From an uncultured Massilia sp. (lineage in GTDB: Bacteria > Pseudomonadota > Gammaproteobacteria > Burkholderiales > Burkholderiaceae), in the NCBI GenBank assembly GCA_946481275.1, contig CAMLMV010000001.1, forward strand, positions 310,001 to 374,000: a stretch of DNA of 64,000 bases, read 5' to 3'. Under the pieces are notes generated by a model. The model had not been told where the DNA came from, ran no database searches, and saw only the letters and a list, made by a program, of their open reading frames with translations. Below are positions 1-8,842 of this stretch, piece after piece (positions within the stretch are counted from its first letter, which is position 1; each line of letters starts with the position of its first letter). The position numbers and the translations under genes are program-made.

Positions 1-1
1 G

Positions 2-712
2 ATCGGCAACACGCGCTATTCGGATGCCGAGGAAGAAAAGCTGCTGCTCACGTACCTGCAGTCGAACCCGGACGGCATCCTGCTGTCCGGCCTCACGCAC
101 AGCCCGCAGGTGGAACGCATGCTGGCGGCATCGCGCATGCCAGTCGTGTCGATGATGGATCTGGCCGAGGATCCGGGTGACCTGTCGGTCGGGTTTTCGC
201 AGCACGATGCCGGCAATGCGATCACGCGCCACCTGATCGAGCGCGGCTACAAGCGCATCGCCTTCGTGGGCGCACAGCTCGACGAACGCACCCTGCGCCG
301 CGCGGACGGTTATCGCCAGGCCATGCAGGCGGCGAGCCTGGCCGATCCGAGGCTGGAAATCATGGTGCCGGATCCGTCCACCATCGCCCTCGGCGCCGAG
401 CTGATGCGGCAGGTGCTGGACACGGCACCGGATTGCGACGCCGTGTTCTTCTGTAACGACGACCTCGCGCATGGCGCCATCTATTATTGCCAGCGCCACG
501 GCATCCGCGTGCCGCAGGACGTCGCCATCGCCGGCTTCAACGACCTGCCGGCGTCCGCGTGGATGGTGCCGTCGCTGACGACCATCGATACGCCGCGTTA
601 CCGCATTGGGTACGAGGCGGCGTCGCTGCTGCTGGACGTCATCGGCGGAAAGGAGCCGCGGGAGCGGCGGATCGACCTGGGCTTTACCTTGCGCGAGCGG
701 GAAAGCACCTGA
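2..712 (+). CDS. LacI/GntR-type transcriptional regulator, C-terminal part
   Basis: Partial gene, cut by the window start. The visible 236 residues form the periplasmic-binding-protein-like effector domain of a LacI-family repressor. The DNA-binding helix-turn-helix lies outside the window. The stretch around FFCNDDLAHGAI and the later GFNDLPASAWMVPSLTTI are the usual effector-fold signatures, and the ending (TPRYRIGYEAA) resembles the gluconate-responsive GntR branch. It is followed by a short terminator. Two copies of a GntR-like operator nearby (about 0.95 and 5.55 kb) make it the likely regulator of the GH94/symporter cassette. The ligand is inferred, not shown. Confidence 0.9.
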   Translation: MGNTRYSDAEEEKLLLTYLQSNPDGILLSGLTHSPQVERMLAASRMPVVSMMDLAEDPGDLSVGFSQHDAGNAITRHLIERGYKRIAFVGAQLDERTLRRADGYRQAMQAASLADPRLEIMVPDPSTIALGAELMRQVLDTAPDCDAVFFCNDDLAHGAIYYCQRHGIRVPQDVAIAGFNDLPASAWMVPSLTTIDTPRYRIGYEAASLLLDVIGGKEPRERRIDLGFTLREREST

Positions 713-728
713 AGCTGGACGAAAGATG

Positions 729-750
729 ACCGGCATGTGCCGGTTCTTTC
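729..750 (+). terminator. Rho-independent terminator after the LacI gene
   Basis: ACCGGC and GCCGGT form a 6-bp stem around a 4-base loop, followed by a T-rich run (TTCTTTCT). It starts 16 bases after the stop codon of the regulator. Confidence 0.7.
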
Positions 751-908
751 TGAATCCCCCCGAATCGGACGTCGACTACTCTGTTGCTCGAAAATGGCAA
801 TAAGTGTTGCCAGAGGGGAGCAGGTTGATTTGGGATGCGCACGATCAGCGCTCTTCGCCTCCCTGTTCCCGATTTGACTCGAACACAGAAAAAATCATCC
901 GGATGAGC

Positions 909-936
909 TTTACATTTTCCGTGGAAACGATACACT
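909..936 (+). promoter_or_regulatory. Putative sigma70 promoter upstream of an orphan operator
   Basis: TTTACA (909-914) and TACACT (931-936) with a 16-base spacer make a moderate sigma70 promoter reading rightwards. The predicted start would fall at about 943, immediately before the GntR-like operator at 949. No convincing gene begins soon after it; the next candidate is the GNAT gene about 300 bases on. Confidence 0.4.
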
Positions 937-948
937 GTGTGTATTGCT

Positions 949-962
949 TGTTAGCGCTACCA
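949..962 (+). promoter_or_regulatory. GntR/LacI-type operator, copy 1
   Basis: TGTTAGCGCTACCA matches 13 of 14 bases with the site in front of the GPH symporter (copy 2 at 5543-5556, other strand). It follows the TGTTA-N4-TAACA pattern known for GntR-type LacI repressors. It sits just after a promoter-like pair of hexamers. Confidence 0.6.
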
Positions 963-1238
963 GATCGGGGCGCTATCAGGCAGTGCGGGTGCGCGGGGGG
1001 CTGCGCACTCTTCAAATATCTCCTCTTAAGGACTGGACGCTTGACGCTTCCGGTCCTATTTTTTTGGTCGAACAGGTTGCGGATGCGAGCTTCGATCATC
1101 CGTTGACCGAATCGTCGCTGAATCCAATCATCCCCGATACAGATCGTTACATTTCGACGTTATTTGTTACGCGTCGACGCTGGCCTCCCACCCAGCCGCT
1201 GGTTAATCTGTTTGAGTCATATCAAAAGATTTCCACAA

Positions 1239-1718
1239 ATGCATTCGAACCTGTCCTTCCTCGCCATGCCCGCCGCCCCGACGCCGAAAGTGCTGAAGGC
1301 CTTCCGCAAGGACGCAGGATGGAACGAGACGGGCGACGCCGCCTTGAACGGCGCGTTCGCACCCGGCAGCCGGGTGCAGTGGGCCGCGGTCCTGTCCGGC
1401 AAGAAGACAATCGGCATCGTGCGGCTGGAGCTGGCGCCGCCACAGTTCTGTTACCTGTCCGAGCTGGTGATCCTGAGCGAGTACCGCGGCCGCGGCGTGG
1501 GCGAGTGGTTCATGGAGGAGATCGAACGGTTCTGCCTGGCGCGGGGCATCGATCGCGTCGTCCTGCAGGCGAACGACGATTCCCGCGGCTTCTACGACAA
1601 GCTGCATTACCAGGCCGACCCGGTGGCGCCAGGCTTCCTCAAGAAAGACATCAATCCGCTGCAGCGCAAGCCGGCATTCCCGTTCGCGCGCGGCAACCCG
1701 GGCGTGCGCCCGGGCTGA
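1239..1718 (+). CDS. GNAT-family N-acetyltransferase
   Basis: A 159-residue protein of the GCN5-related acetyltransferase fold. The acetyl-CoA binding motif A is visible as YRGRGVG after a hydrophobic strand (LSELVIL), followed by the typical QANDDSRGFYDKLHY segment in which the aromatic residues close the fold. These enzymes move an acetyl group from acetyl-CoA to an amine; the substrate cannot be told from sequence. The start at 1239 gives a normal family length. An ATG at 1266 is the alternative, and neither has a strong ribosome binding site. It stands alone, convergent with the GH94 gene. Confidence 0.75.
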   Translation: MHSNLSFLAMPAAPTPKVLKAFRKDAGWNETGDAALNGAFAPGSRVQWAAVLSGKKTIGIVRLELAPPQFCYLSELVILSEYRGRGVGEWFMEEIERFCLARGIDRVVLQANDDSRGFYDKLHYQADPVAPGFLKKDINPLQRKPAFPFARGNPGVRPG

Positions 1719-1727
1719 CGCCGGCGC

Positions 1728-4079
1728 TCAGGGTACCGTCACCTCGACGCGGTAGGTGCGGCCCGCTTCGATGCCGGCGATGTGCGCATGCGCCAGCGTC
1801 TTGCCGTCGCATGCGACCGTCGTCCGCTCGACGGCGCCGCGCGTCACGCTGACGTCGAACGTGGCCCCGCGGAACTCGCGGCGCACGCGCATGGATGGCC
1901 AGTGCGCCGGCAGTTGCGGGTTCACGACGAGGCCCGTCGCATCGCCCTTCAAACCGCACAGGCCCTCGACGATCGAGCGGTAGACCCACGAGACGGTGCC
2001 CGTGTTGAACAGCTGGCTCGAACGGCCGGCCGTACGCGGGTATTCCTTCCACGCGCCGCGGTAGTAATTCGGGATGAAGACGGGCAGCTGGCCGCGCCGC
2101 AGGTAGTCGTCCGCGCCGGGGCCCGGGATCATCTTGCGCAGCGCGTCCCACGCGCGGTCTGGCTGCGCGATCGTGTACAGGCTGTAGATGTAGAACACGG
2201 ACGCGTGGTTGTACACGGCGCCGTTTTCCGCCGACCCCGGATGCTTCTGCGTGACGCGGCCCACGTCCTCGCGCATCGCGGAATACGGCGGGGCGAACAT
2301 CTGCACGCCGTACGGGGTGTCGAGCTGGCCGTCGATCTCGGCCAGCATCGTCGCGCGCTGCCTGTCGTCCGGCGCGCCGCTGAGGAACGCCCAGCTCTGC
2401 GGATTCAGATAGATGCGGCCTTCCTTGTCGGCGCTCACGCCAAAGACGACGTCGTCGTCCGTGATGCCGCGGGCGTACCAGGCGCCGTCCCACAGGTGCA
2501 GGTTGGCGGCGGTGTTCATGTCGAGGGCGCCGGCGCGGAAGTGGTCCGTGCGCCAGTCGTCGCCGCGCGCCGCGCACACGTCGGCCCACAGGTTCAGCGC
2601 ATATGCGGCCGCCACCGTCAGCCAGCCCGAGACGCCGCGGCCCTTGTACCCGACCATGTTCATCGGATCGCACCAGTCGCCCTGTTCGATATAGGAGAGG
2701 CCGCGGTGGTCGCGCTTGTGCAGCAGCCAGTCCATCGCCATCGAGATGCGTTCGTAGGCCGTGTAGGCTGCGCCGTCATGGCCCGTCACGGGTTCGTCGA
2801 GGATGGCGTAGTCGCCCGTCTCGTCGAGGTAGGCCTGCAGGCAGACGGGCAGCCACACGCAGTGGTCCGTGTGCGGCACCTGGTTGATGTACTTGAGCTC
2901 CGCGCCTTCGAACAGCAGGATCCCGTCCGGCATGGCACCGTTCGCTCCCTGCTGCGACAGCGCGTGCAGGAACGCGGCGCGCGCGACGGCCGGCTTGATG
3001 AACGCCATCCCCATGTTGTCCTGCAGGTAGTTGCGGGTCTGCGGATCCGTGGACAGGCGGTTGACGTCGCCGTGGTAGAACACCTGGCGCGCAAGCCAGC
3101 GGTTGACGAAGTTGTCGAACTCCGCATCGGGCGTCTCGACCTGGACGCAGCCCGCGCCCTGGTCGGCATACGCCGCATAGTCGCGCGCGGCGGCGGCAAA
3201 TTGTTCGGCGCCCAGGTAGCGCTGCTTCATCGCCGCGATCCCGGCATCGTCGCGTGCGGGACCGAACAGGAAGCGGCGGGTGAGCGGCGCATCGGCATCC
3301 AGCGAGAAGCGGTACTGCACGGCCGCGACGGGCGTCTCGTAACGGGCGTCGCCGCCAGCCAGGCGTTCGCCGCGCAGCGCGTCCGGCGCATGCAGGCCGC
3401 CTTCGCCTTCGAACTGGCCCTGGTTCGCTTCCCACGCGTCCGGGGCGGTCTCGCACAGGAAATACGTCTTGTCCTTGAAGTCCTTGTTCTTGAAGTAGTC
3501 CTGCAGCTTCTGGTACGGCGTCACGCTGGACGCGACGATGCCGCCCAGGTCGGCGCGGTACTCGGCCGACTGGTTCATCCACGACATGTAGCCGATGGTG
3601 AAATAAGGATAGACGCTGACCTTGCGGGGCCGGCCGCTGACGTTCGTCACGGTGAGGGTCCACAGCTCGGCCACGTCGTCGACCGGGAGCGCCAGGCGCA
3701 GGTCGACGCGGATGCCCAGCTTTTCCACGGTCCATGCGATGTCGTCGCGGCCGACGGAGAAGGCGAAACGGTCAGGCGCGGCGCGCACGGGTTCGTGCGG
3801 GGCCGAGAAGATCTCGCCCGTCTCCTCGTCCTTCACGTAGAAGAAGCGGCCGGGGTGGTGCGCGTAATAAGCCTGCTCCGGCTGCATGAACGTCTTCGCC
3901 TCGAGGTTCGGCGCGTACGAATACTTGGCCGGTTCCGGCTGCATGAACTGGGCGGTGGCATAGCCGCGGCACGTCACCTGGATCATCATCCGGCGGTTCC
4001 ACAGGAAGCCGCCGGCGTTCGGCATGGCGGTCGGGCTCGCGAGTTCGTAGCGGGCGCCGTTCTCGGTCGGTTGCAGCAT
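1728..4079 (-). CDS. GH94 family glycoside phosphorylase (cellobionate or cellobiose phosphorylase candidate)
   Basis: A 783-residue cytosolic enzyme of the GH94 phosphorylases, which split a beta-glucoside with phosphate to give alpha-glucose 1-phosphate. The N-terminal beta-sandwich is followed by an (alpha/alpha)6 barrel. The catalytic acid is expected at Asp468 in the motif [15 protein letters not shown]. That motif and the length recall 4-O-beta-glucosyl-gluconate (cellobionic acid) phosphorylases more than classic cellobiose phosphorylases, but this is from memory of the family. There is no signal peptide. The gene lies 18 bases after the symporter gene with a good AAGGAAA binding site, so the two are co-transcribed. 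A GntR-like operator controls the pair, which fits a gluconate-releasing substrate. Confidence 0.85.
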   Translation of the reverse strand: MLQPTENGARYELASPTAMPNAGGFLWNRRMMIQVTCRGYATAQFMQPEPAKYSYAPNLEAKTFMQPEQAYYAHHPGRFFYVKDEETGEIFSAPHEPVRAAPDRFAFSVGRDDIAWTVEKLGIRVDLRLALPVDDVAELWTLTVTNVSGRPRKVSVYPYFTIGYMSWMNQSAEYRADLGGIVASSVTPYQKLQDYFKNKDFKDKTYFLCETAPDAWEANQGQFEGEGGLHAPDALRGERLAGGDARYETPVAAVQYRFSLDADAPLTRRFLFGPARDDAGIAAMKQRYLGAEQFAAAARDYAAYADQGAGCVQVETPDAEFDNFVNRWLARQVFYHGDVNRLSTDPQTRNYLQDNMGMAFIKPAVARAAFLHALSQQGANGAMPDGILLFEGAELKYINQVPHTDHCVWLPVCLQAYLDETGDYAILDEPVTGHDGAAYTAYERISMAMDWLLHKRDHRGLSYIEQGDWCDPMNMVGYKGRGVSGWLTVAAAYALNLWADVCAARGDDWRTDHFRAGALDMNTAANLHLWDGAWYARGITDDDVVFGVSADKEGRIYLNPQSWAFLSGAPDDRQRATMLAEIDGQLDTPYGVQMFAPPYSAMREDVGRVTQKHPGSAENGAVYNHASVFYIYSLYTIAQPDRAWDALRKMIPGPGADDYLRRGQLPVFIPNYYRGAWKEYPRTAGRSSQLFNTGTVSWVYRSIVEGLCGLKGDATGLVVNPQLPAHWPSMRVRREFRGATFDVSVTRGAVERTTVACDGKTLAHAHIAGIEAGRTYRVEVTVP

Positions 4080-4097
4080 GGTCTTTCCTTGTCGTTG

Positions 4098-5486
4098 TTA
4101 TTCAGTGGCCGGTTTGCGCGCGGCCAGGTCGGCCTGGATCTGCGCCAACTGCCTGGCATTCAGGTTATAGAAGCACATCACGGCGACGGCGGCGACGGCG
4201 AATGCCGCCGGGATGAAGGACATGAGCCACACGATCCCTTCGCGCGACCCCGTGGCCTGCACGGCGTTCGGCACGTAGCCCAGCGCCGTGAACACGGACC
4301 CGATCACGGCGACGGCGACGGCGGTGCCCAGCTTCTGCGAGAACGTGGCGGCGGCGAACGTCATGGCGGTGGCGCGCCGGCCCGTGCGCCACTCGTTGTA
4401 GTCGGCCGTGTCGGCGTACATCGAGAACGCGAGCGGCGACTTCGGCCCCAGCACGAGACCCATCCAGCCCTGCAGCACGAACATCAGCCACACCTGGTCG
4501 GGCGGCACGACGTAGAACGCGGCGGACAGCACGGCGGTCGCGCTCATCAGCACGATCATGAGGGTCTTCTTGTCGATGAAGCGGGTGAGCAGCGGCGTCA
4601 GTGCGGCACCGATCGCGGCCGTCACCATATAGGTCGGCACGAACGTGCGCATCAGGTCCGGGCGCTCGACGACGTATTTGAAGTAATAGGCGGCGCTGGC
4701 GGTGCGCAGGGTGATCGTCACCATGATGATCAGCGCGAGGAAGAACAGCACCATCCACGGCCGGTTGCCGGCCAGGTCGCGCACGTCGCGCCACACGGCG
4801 TTCTTTTGGCCCGGCGGCGGCGCGATGCGTTCGCGGGTATTGAAGAAGGTGAGCACGAACAGCAGCGACGCGGCGACGCCCCACAGCAGCATCGTGAGCT
4901 GCCAGCCGCGCTGGTCGTTGCCGGCGCCGAGCCAGCGCACGAGGTCGGGCGTCGCGGCCGTCACGAGCGTGCTGCCGGCGAAGGCGAAGATGAAGCGCAG
5001 GCCGTTGATGGTCGAGCGCTGCTGCGGATCGGCCGACATCACGCCGGACAGCGCGTTGTACGGGATGTTCACGCAGGTATAGCACACCATCATCAGGAGG
5101 TAGGTGCCGTAGGCCCACGCGAGCTTCGCGTCGCCTTCAAGGCCGGGCGTCGTGTACGTGAGGACGGCGGCGCCGGCCAGCGGGACGCACATCCACACGA
5201 GCCACGGGCGGAACTTGCCGAAGCGGGTGTCCGTGCGGTCGGCGGCGGCGCCGATCATCGGGTCGGTGAACGCGTTGATGATCTTAATCGTCGACATCAT
5301 CGTCGCAGCCGCGGCGGCCGAGATCCCGAACGTGTCCGTGTAGAAGATCAGCAGGAAGGTGGCGACGTTGGTCCAATAAAAATTGAAACCCATGTCGGCC
5401 ACGCCGTAGGCCAGCTTTTCGCGCCAGGGCAGCGGCGCCTGGGAAGCGCCGGTGCCGACGGCGTCGCGGGGCAGGGCGGCCGTCAT
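4098..5486 (-). CDS. GPH-family (MelB-like) glycoside:cation symporter
   Basis: A 462-residue inner-membrane transporter of the glycoside-pentoside-hexuronide branch of the major facilitator superfamily. The opening KLAYGVADMGFNFYW and the loop DRTDTRFGKFRPW are typical, and about twelve membrane segments follow. I place the start at 5486, where GGAG lies 7 bases upstream. The longer ATG at 5537 has no binding site and almost touches the operator. It is the first gene of a two-gene operon with the GH94 phosphorylase and probably imports its disaccharide substrate. Promoter and operator lie directly upstream. Confidence 0.88.
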   Translation of the reverse strand: MTAALPRDAVGTGASQAPLPWREKLAYGVADMGFNFYWTNVATFLLIFYTDTFGISAAAAATMMSTIKIINAFTDPMIGAAADRTDTRFGKFRPWLVWMCVPLAGAAVLTYTTPGLEGDAKLAWAYGTYLLMMVCYTCVNIPYNALSGVMSADPQQRSTINGLRFIFAFAGSTLVTAATPDLVRWLGAGNDQRGWQLTMLLWGVAASLLFVLTFFNTRERIAPPPGQKNAVWRDVRDLAGNRPWMVLFFLALIIMVTITLRTASAAYYFKYVVERPDLMRTFVPTYMVTAAIGAALTPLLTRFIDKKTLMIVLMSATAVLSAAFYVVPPDQVWLMFVLQGWMGLVLGPKSPLAFSMYADTADYNEWRTGRRATAMTFAAATFSQKLGTAVAVAVIGSVFTALGYVPNAVQATGSREGIVWLMSFIPAAFAVAAVAVMCFYNLNARQLAQIQADLAARKPATE

Positions 5487-5542
5487 CGGACTGCTCCGGC
5501 GGGATGAGGGGATGCGGCCATCTGTGTCTCCGGTCATTGTAT

Positions 5543-5556
5543 TGATAGCGCTAACA
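5543..5556 (-). promoter_or_regulatory. GntR/LacI-type operator, copy 2
   Basis: Read on the minus strand the site is TGTTAGCGCTATCA, one base different from the site at 949-962. It lies just downstream of the promoter of the symporter/GH94 operon, at about +1 to +14, where a bound repressor would block transcription. Confidence 0.7.
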
Positions 5557-5562
5557 CCGACG

Positions 5563-5591
5563 AGTATGCCGCGCGCCGGGAGTCATGTCAA
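5563..5591 (-). promoter_or_regulatory. Sigma70 promoter of the symporter/GH94 operon
   Basis: On the minus strand TTGACA (5586-5591) and CATACT (5563-5568) are separated by 17 bases. The -35 box overlaps the stop codon of the upstream oxidoreductase gene. The predicted start falls at the edge of the operator. Confidence 0.65.
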
Positions 5592-6571
5592 TCGCCCGGG
5601 TACTGAACGCCGGTCTGCGCGCGGATCTCGTCCAGCACGCCCATCAGGTGCAAGGTCTGCTCGTGCGTGATGGCCGGGCTTTCGACCAGGCCCTCGCTCC
5701 AGCAGCGCTGCGCCTCGATCGCCTCGTGCACGTAGCCGTTGCCGAGATACGGCGTCGGGATGACGCGGGCCGGTTCGTCGGCCAGCATCAGGGTGATGGT
5801 CGGCGGGCGGTGGAACGGCGCGTCCAGGCGCAGTTGCCCGTTGCGGCCGGACAGGGTCAGGAGTCCCGGCGTGCGTGCCTTCAGCGAGCAGGCGCACGTG
5901 GACAGCGCGCCGCCGGCATGGCGCAGCGTGAACACGGTCTGCAGGTCGACGCCCGTCGGTCCCAGTTCCGCCTGGGCACGCACCGTCTCGACTGCGCCGA
6001 GCAGGTAGGAGGTGATCGACAGCGGATAGATGCCGACGTCGAGCAGGGCGCCGCCGCCGAGGGCCGGATTGAACAGGCGCGCTTCCGGACCGCCCGTCGC
6101 GGCGAAGCCGAAATCGGCGCTCGCCTGCGACACCTCGCCCAGGACGCCCGAGGCGAGAATGCGTTTGACTTCGTCCAGCGCGGGCATGAAGCGCGTCCAC
6201 ATGGCTTCCATCAGGAACACGCGGCGGCTGCGCGCGAGGGCGACGACCTGCTCGGCCTGGGCGCGGTTCAGTGCGAACGGTTTTTCGCACAGGACGCCCT
6301 TGCCGCCGGCGAGCATCGACAGCGCGTTCTCGGCGTGCATGGCGTGCGGCGTGCCGACGTAGACGAGGTCGACGCCGGCGCAGGCGGCGAGGCTGTCGTA
6401 GCCTTTCAGGCGCAGGGGAATATTGAATTCGTCGGCGAATTCCGCGGCCGTCGCGGGTTCGCGCGAGGCGACGGCGGCGATCGTGGCGCCGGGCGTGTCA
6501 CGCAGGGCCGTCGCGAAATCGCGGGCGATCCTGCCGGTGCCGAGGATTCCCCAGCGTACGGTGTTCGTCAT
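5588..6571 (-). CDS. Gfo/Idh/MocA family NAD(P)-dependent oxidoreductase
   Basis: A 327-residue cytosolic dehydrogenase. The N-terminal Rossmann fold begins WGILGTGRIARDFA (the GxGxxA dinucleotide loop), and the family's conserved EKP motif is present as VLCEKPFALN. These enzymes oxidise or reduce sugars, inositols and their derivatives. The start at 6571 has GGAG 5 bases upstream. It is followed at once by the promoter of the symporter/GH94 operon and has its own upstream region shared with the divergent EAL gene. A role in the same sugar pathway is plausible but rests on position only. Confidence 0.85.
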   Translation of the reverse strand: MTNTVRWGILGTGRIARDFATALRDTPGATIAAVASREPATAAEFADEFNIPLRLKGYDSLAACAGVDLVYVGTPHAMHAENALSMLAGGKGVLCEKPFALNRAQAEQVVALARSRRVFLMEAMWTRFMPALDEVKRILASGVLGEVSQASADFGFAATGGPEARLFNPALGGGALLDVGIYPLSITSYLLGAVETVRAQAELGPTGVDLQTVFTLRHAGGALSTCACSLKARTPGLLTLSGRNGQLRLDAPFHRPPTITLMLADEPARVIPTPYLGNGYVHEAIEAQRCWSEGLVESPAITHEQTLHLMGVLDEIRAQTGVQYPGD

Positions 6572-6640
6572 GTGTGCTCCATCGAAGAGAGGCGGCAAGG
6601 CCGGGGTCGGCCATTCTGGAGGATGGCCGAAAAGCAGGCT

Positions 6641-6681
6641 ACCTGTCTGTCCTGACAGGTCTTTGATAACATTTTATTATC
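6641..6681. promoter_or_regulatory. Two inverted repeats in a divergent promoter region
   Basis: ACCTGTC and GACAGGT flank 6 bases (6641-6660), and GATAA and TTATC flank 7 bases (6665-6681). They lie between the oxidoreductase gene, read leftwards, and the EAL gene, read rightwards. The second part is AT-rich compared with the rest of the window. Regulator binding is the simplest reading, but no known consensus matches. Confidence 0.4.
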
Positions 6682-6733
6682 GATGATTGCGCTATACTCT
6701 ATTGTGGTCCCTCATCGACTGGAAAGGAAAGCC

Positions 6734-8836
6734 ATGGCTGCACAGTCCCCGCACGCGGATGCGAGCGCATGGTGCCGGCCCCTGTTCGAAGGGACGCAGT
6801 TGTCGATCCTGGTCTGCGACCCCGTGTCGCAGGAAATCCTCGACGCCAACGACGCGACGCTGGCGCTGCTCGGCCATACCCGTGACACGTTGCTGGGCAT
6901 GCATCTGCCCGAGCTGTATGCGCACGACGCCGACGACGGCACGGGTCTGCAGCCGGAAACCTGCCGCCTCCATTCGCACGTGCGCCACATCGCCGGCGCG
7001 CGCGGCGAGATCCACCACGCCATCCTGCAGCGCTGCGCCATCGAATACGGCGGGCGCGACGCGGTGCTCGTCGTCCTGCAGGACGTGACGCGCCACGTCG
7101 AAGCCGAGGTCCAGCTGCGGGACACCCAGAACGAGCTGCTGCGCGCGCAGTCGCTGGCGCTGATCGGCAACTGGATCTGGGACGCGGCCAGCGATTCGCA
7201 CGTCACGTCGTCGCCGGAAGGCTACCGTATCATGGGCTTCCGCCCGGACGAGACGCCCGTGTCCACGGCGGAGATCTATGCGCGCATCCATCCGGACGAC
7301 CGCCCGATGGCCGAGCGCGCGCGCGAACGGGCGCTGCTCGACCCCGAATACAAGTACGACATCGAGTTCCGCCTGCTCCGGCCGGACGGCGAGGTGCGCT
7401 GGCTGCATTCCGTGGCCGAAGTCCGGCGCGACGCAGCGGGTCACGTGGTCAAGATGCTGGGCCTCGTGCAGGACGTCACGGAGCGCCGCCGCGCGGAGGA
7501 AAACGTGCGGCGCCTCGCGTACTACGACACGGTGACGGGCCTGCCGAACATGAACCGGTTCGAGAACGAGGTCGACGACCGGCTGCTCCAGCTGCGCCGC
7601 GGCGCGGGCCGGGGGCGCGGCCCGGCGCGGCTGGCCTGCCTGATCGTCGACCTCGTGCGCTTCCGCGACGTGAACTACGCGCTCACGCACCTGTACGGCG
7701 ACGTGCTGCTCGCGCTCGTGGCGGACCGTCTCGCGGCCGTCGTCGGCCAGGCGGGCGTCGTGGCGCGCTGCGATGCGCGGTTTCCCATCGTGCTCGACGG
7801 CGCCGACGAGGAGGAGGCGCGGCGCTGGGCCCAGCACATCCATCGCGCGCTCGAGGCGCCGTTCGCCGTGGCCGGCATTTCGTACGAGATCGGCGCGCGC
7901 GTCGGCATCGCGCTCGCGCCGCTGCAGGGCCTCGACTACCACACGCTGCTGAGAAAAGCCGACATCGCGCTGTACCAGGCCGCGCACCTGGGGCGCAACC
8001 TGGCCGTCTACGCGGCCGAGGACGACCCGCACACGCCCGACCGCCTGTCGCTGATCGGCGACTTCCGCGTGGCCATCGAGGCGGGCCAGATCCAGCTGTT
8101 CTGCCAGCCGAAGGTCACGATGGATGGCCGCGAGATCGTCGGCGCGGAAGCCCTCGTGCGCTGGGTCCACCCGGAGAAAGGCTGCATCGGTCCGGAGACG
8201 TTCATGCCGCTGATCGAGTCCACGGACCTGATCCACGTGCTCACGCAGCACATGCTGGCCAGCGCCGTCGCCCAGAGCGAGGCGTGGCGCGCGCAGGGCG
8301 TGCGCCTGCCCATCGCCGTCAACCTGTCGGCGCGCGACATCGCCGCGCTGTCGCTGTCCGAACACCTGCGCGAGCTGCTGGAGCGGCATGGCGCGTGCGC
8401 GGGCCTGGTCGGGCTGGAGATGACGGAGAGCAGCCTGATGCAGAACCCGGCGGAGAGCATCGCCGAGCTGGAACGGCTGTCCGCGATGGGCTTCCGCCTG
8501 TACATCGACGACTTCGGCACGGGTTACTCGTCGCTCAGCTACCTGAGCCGGCTGCCCGTCGACGTCATCAAGATCGACCACGGATTCACCATGCAGATGA
8601 TCGAGGACGGGCGCGCCGCGTCCATCGTAAAATCGACCGTGCACCTGGCGCACGACCTCGGGATGAGCGTCGTCGCGGAAGGCGTCAGCAACGGGCGCAT
8701 CTGGGACGCGCTGCACGCCCTCGGCTGCGACGAGGCCCAGGGGTATTTCGTCGCCGCGCCGATGCCGGCCGCGATGCTGCTCGACTGGGCCCGCGCGTCG
8801 CCTTACCGTTTGCAGGACGAACCCGTGTGCGTATGA
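6734..8836 (+). CDS. PAS/PAC sensor protein with degenerate GGDEF and intact EAL domain (c-di-GMP phosphodiesterase)
   Basis: A 700-residue protein that probably lowers cyclic di-GMP in response to a signal. Two PAS regions occupy about residues 1-125 and 130-260, a GGDEF-like domain about 265-430 and an EAL domain about 440-690. The GGDEF signature is replaced by CDARF, so cyclase activity is unlikely and the domain may serve as a regulatory GTP site. The EAL domain keeps its key motifs: EALVRW with Glu472, DDFGTGYSSLSYL and a late EGV. I see no membrane segments. The start at 6734 follows AAAGGAAAGCC. It is convergent with the histidine kinase gene, 6 bases away. Confidence 0.92.
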   Translation: MAAQSPHADASAWCRPLFEGTQLSILVCDPVSQEILDANDATLALLGHTRDTLLGMHLPELYAHDADDGTGLQPETCRLHSHVRHIAGARGEIHHAILQRCAIEYGGRDAVLVVLQDVTRHVEAEVQLRDTQNELLRAQSLALIGNWIWDAASDSHVTSSPEGYRIMGFRPDETPVSTAEIYARIHPDDRPMAERARERALLDPEYKYDIEFRLLRPDGEVRWLHSVAEVRRDAAGHVVKMLGLVQDVTERRRAEENVRRLAYYDTVTGLPNMNRFENEVDDRLLQLRRGAGRGRGPARLACLIVDLVRFRDVNYALTHLYGDVLLALVADRLAAVVGQAGVVARCDARFPIVLDGADEEEARRWAQHIHRALEAPFAVAGISYEIGARVGIALAPLQGLDYHTLLRKADIALYQAAHLGRNLAVYAAEDDPHTPDRLSLIGDFRVAIEAGQIQLFCQPKVTMDGREIVGAEALVRWVHPEKGCIGPETFMPLIESTDLIHVLTQHMLASAVAQSEAWRAQGVRLPIAVNLSARDIAALSLSEHLRELLERHGACAGLVGLEMTESSLMQNPAESIAELERLSAMGFRLYIDDFGTGYSSLSYLSRLPVDVIKIDHGFTMQMIEDGRAASIVKSTVHLAHDLGMSVVAEGVSNGRIWDALHALGCDEAQGYFVAAPMPAAMLLDWARASPYRLQDEPVCV

Positions 8837-8842
8837 ACCCGT

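Larger units (their letters stand above)
713..1238. other. Intergenic region of about 525 bases
   Basis: It holds the LacI terminator, one promoter-like pair and one operator, described separately. Bases 963-1238 are clearly less GC-rich than the flanking genes. A reading frame through this part gives peptide-like text, but its third codon positions lack the strong GC bias of the neighbours, so I call no gene. It could be a long leader, a decayed gene or foreign DNA. Confidence 0.5.

Noticed and set aside
944..1852. A 302-codon frame spanning the low-GC gap and the GNAT gene
   Set aside because: The second half is an out-of-frame reading of the GNAT gene, and the first half lacks the GC bias at third codon positions seen in real genes here.
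1782..5507. A 1241-codon open frame on the plus strand opposite the GH94 and symporter genes
   Set aside because: It is the mirror of strongly GC-biased real genes, gives Arg/Ala/His-rich text with no family likeness and has no ribosome binding site.
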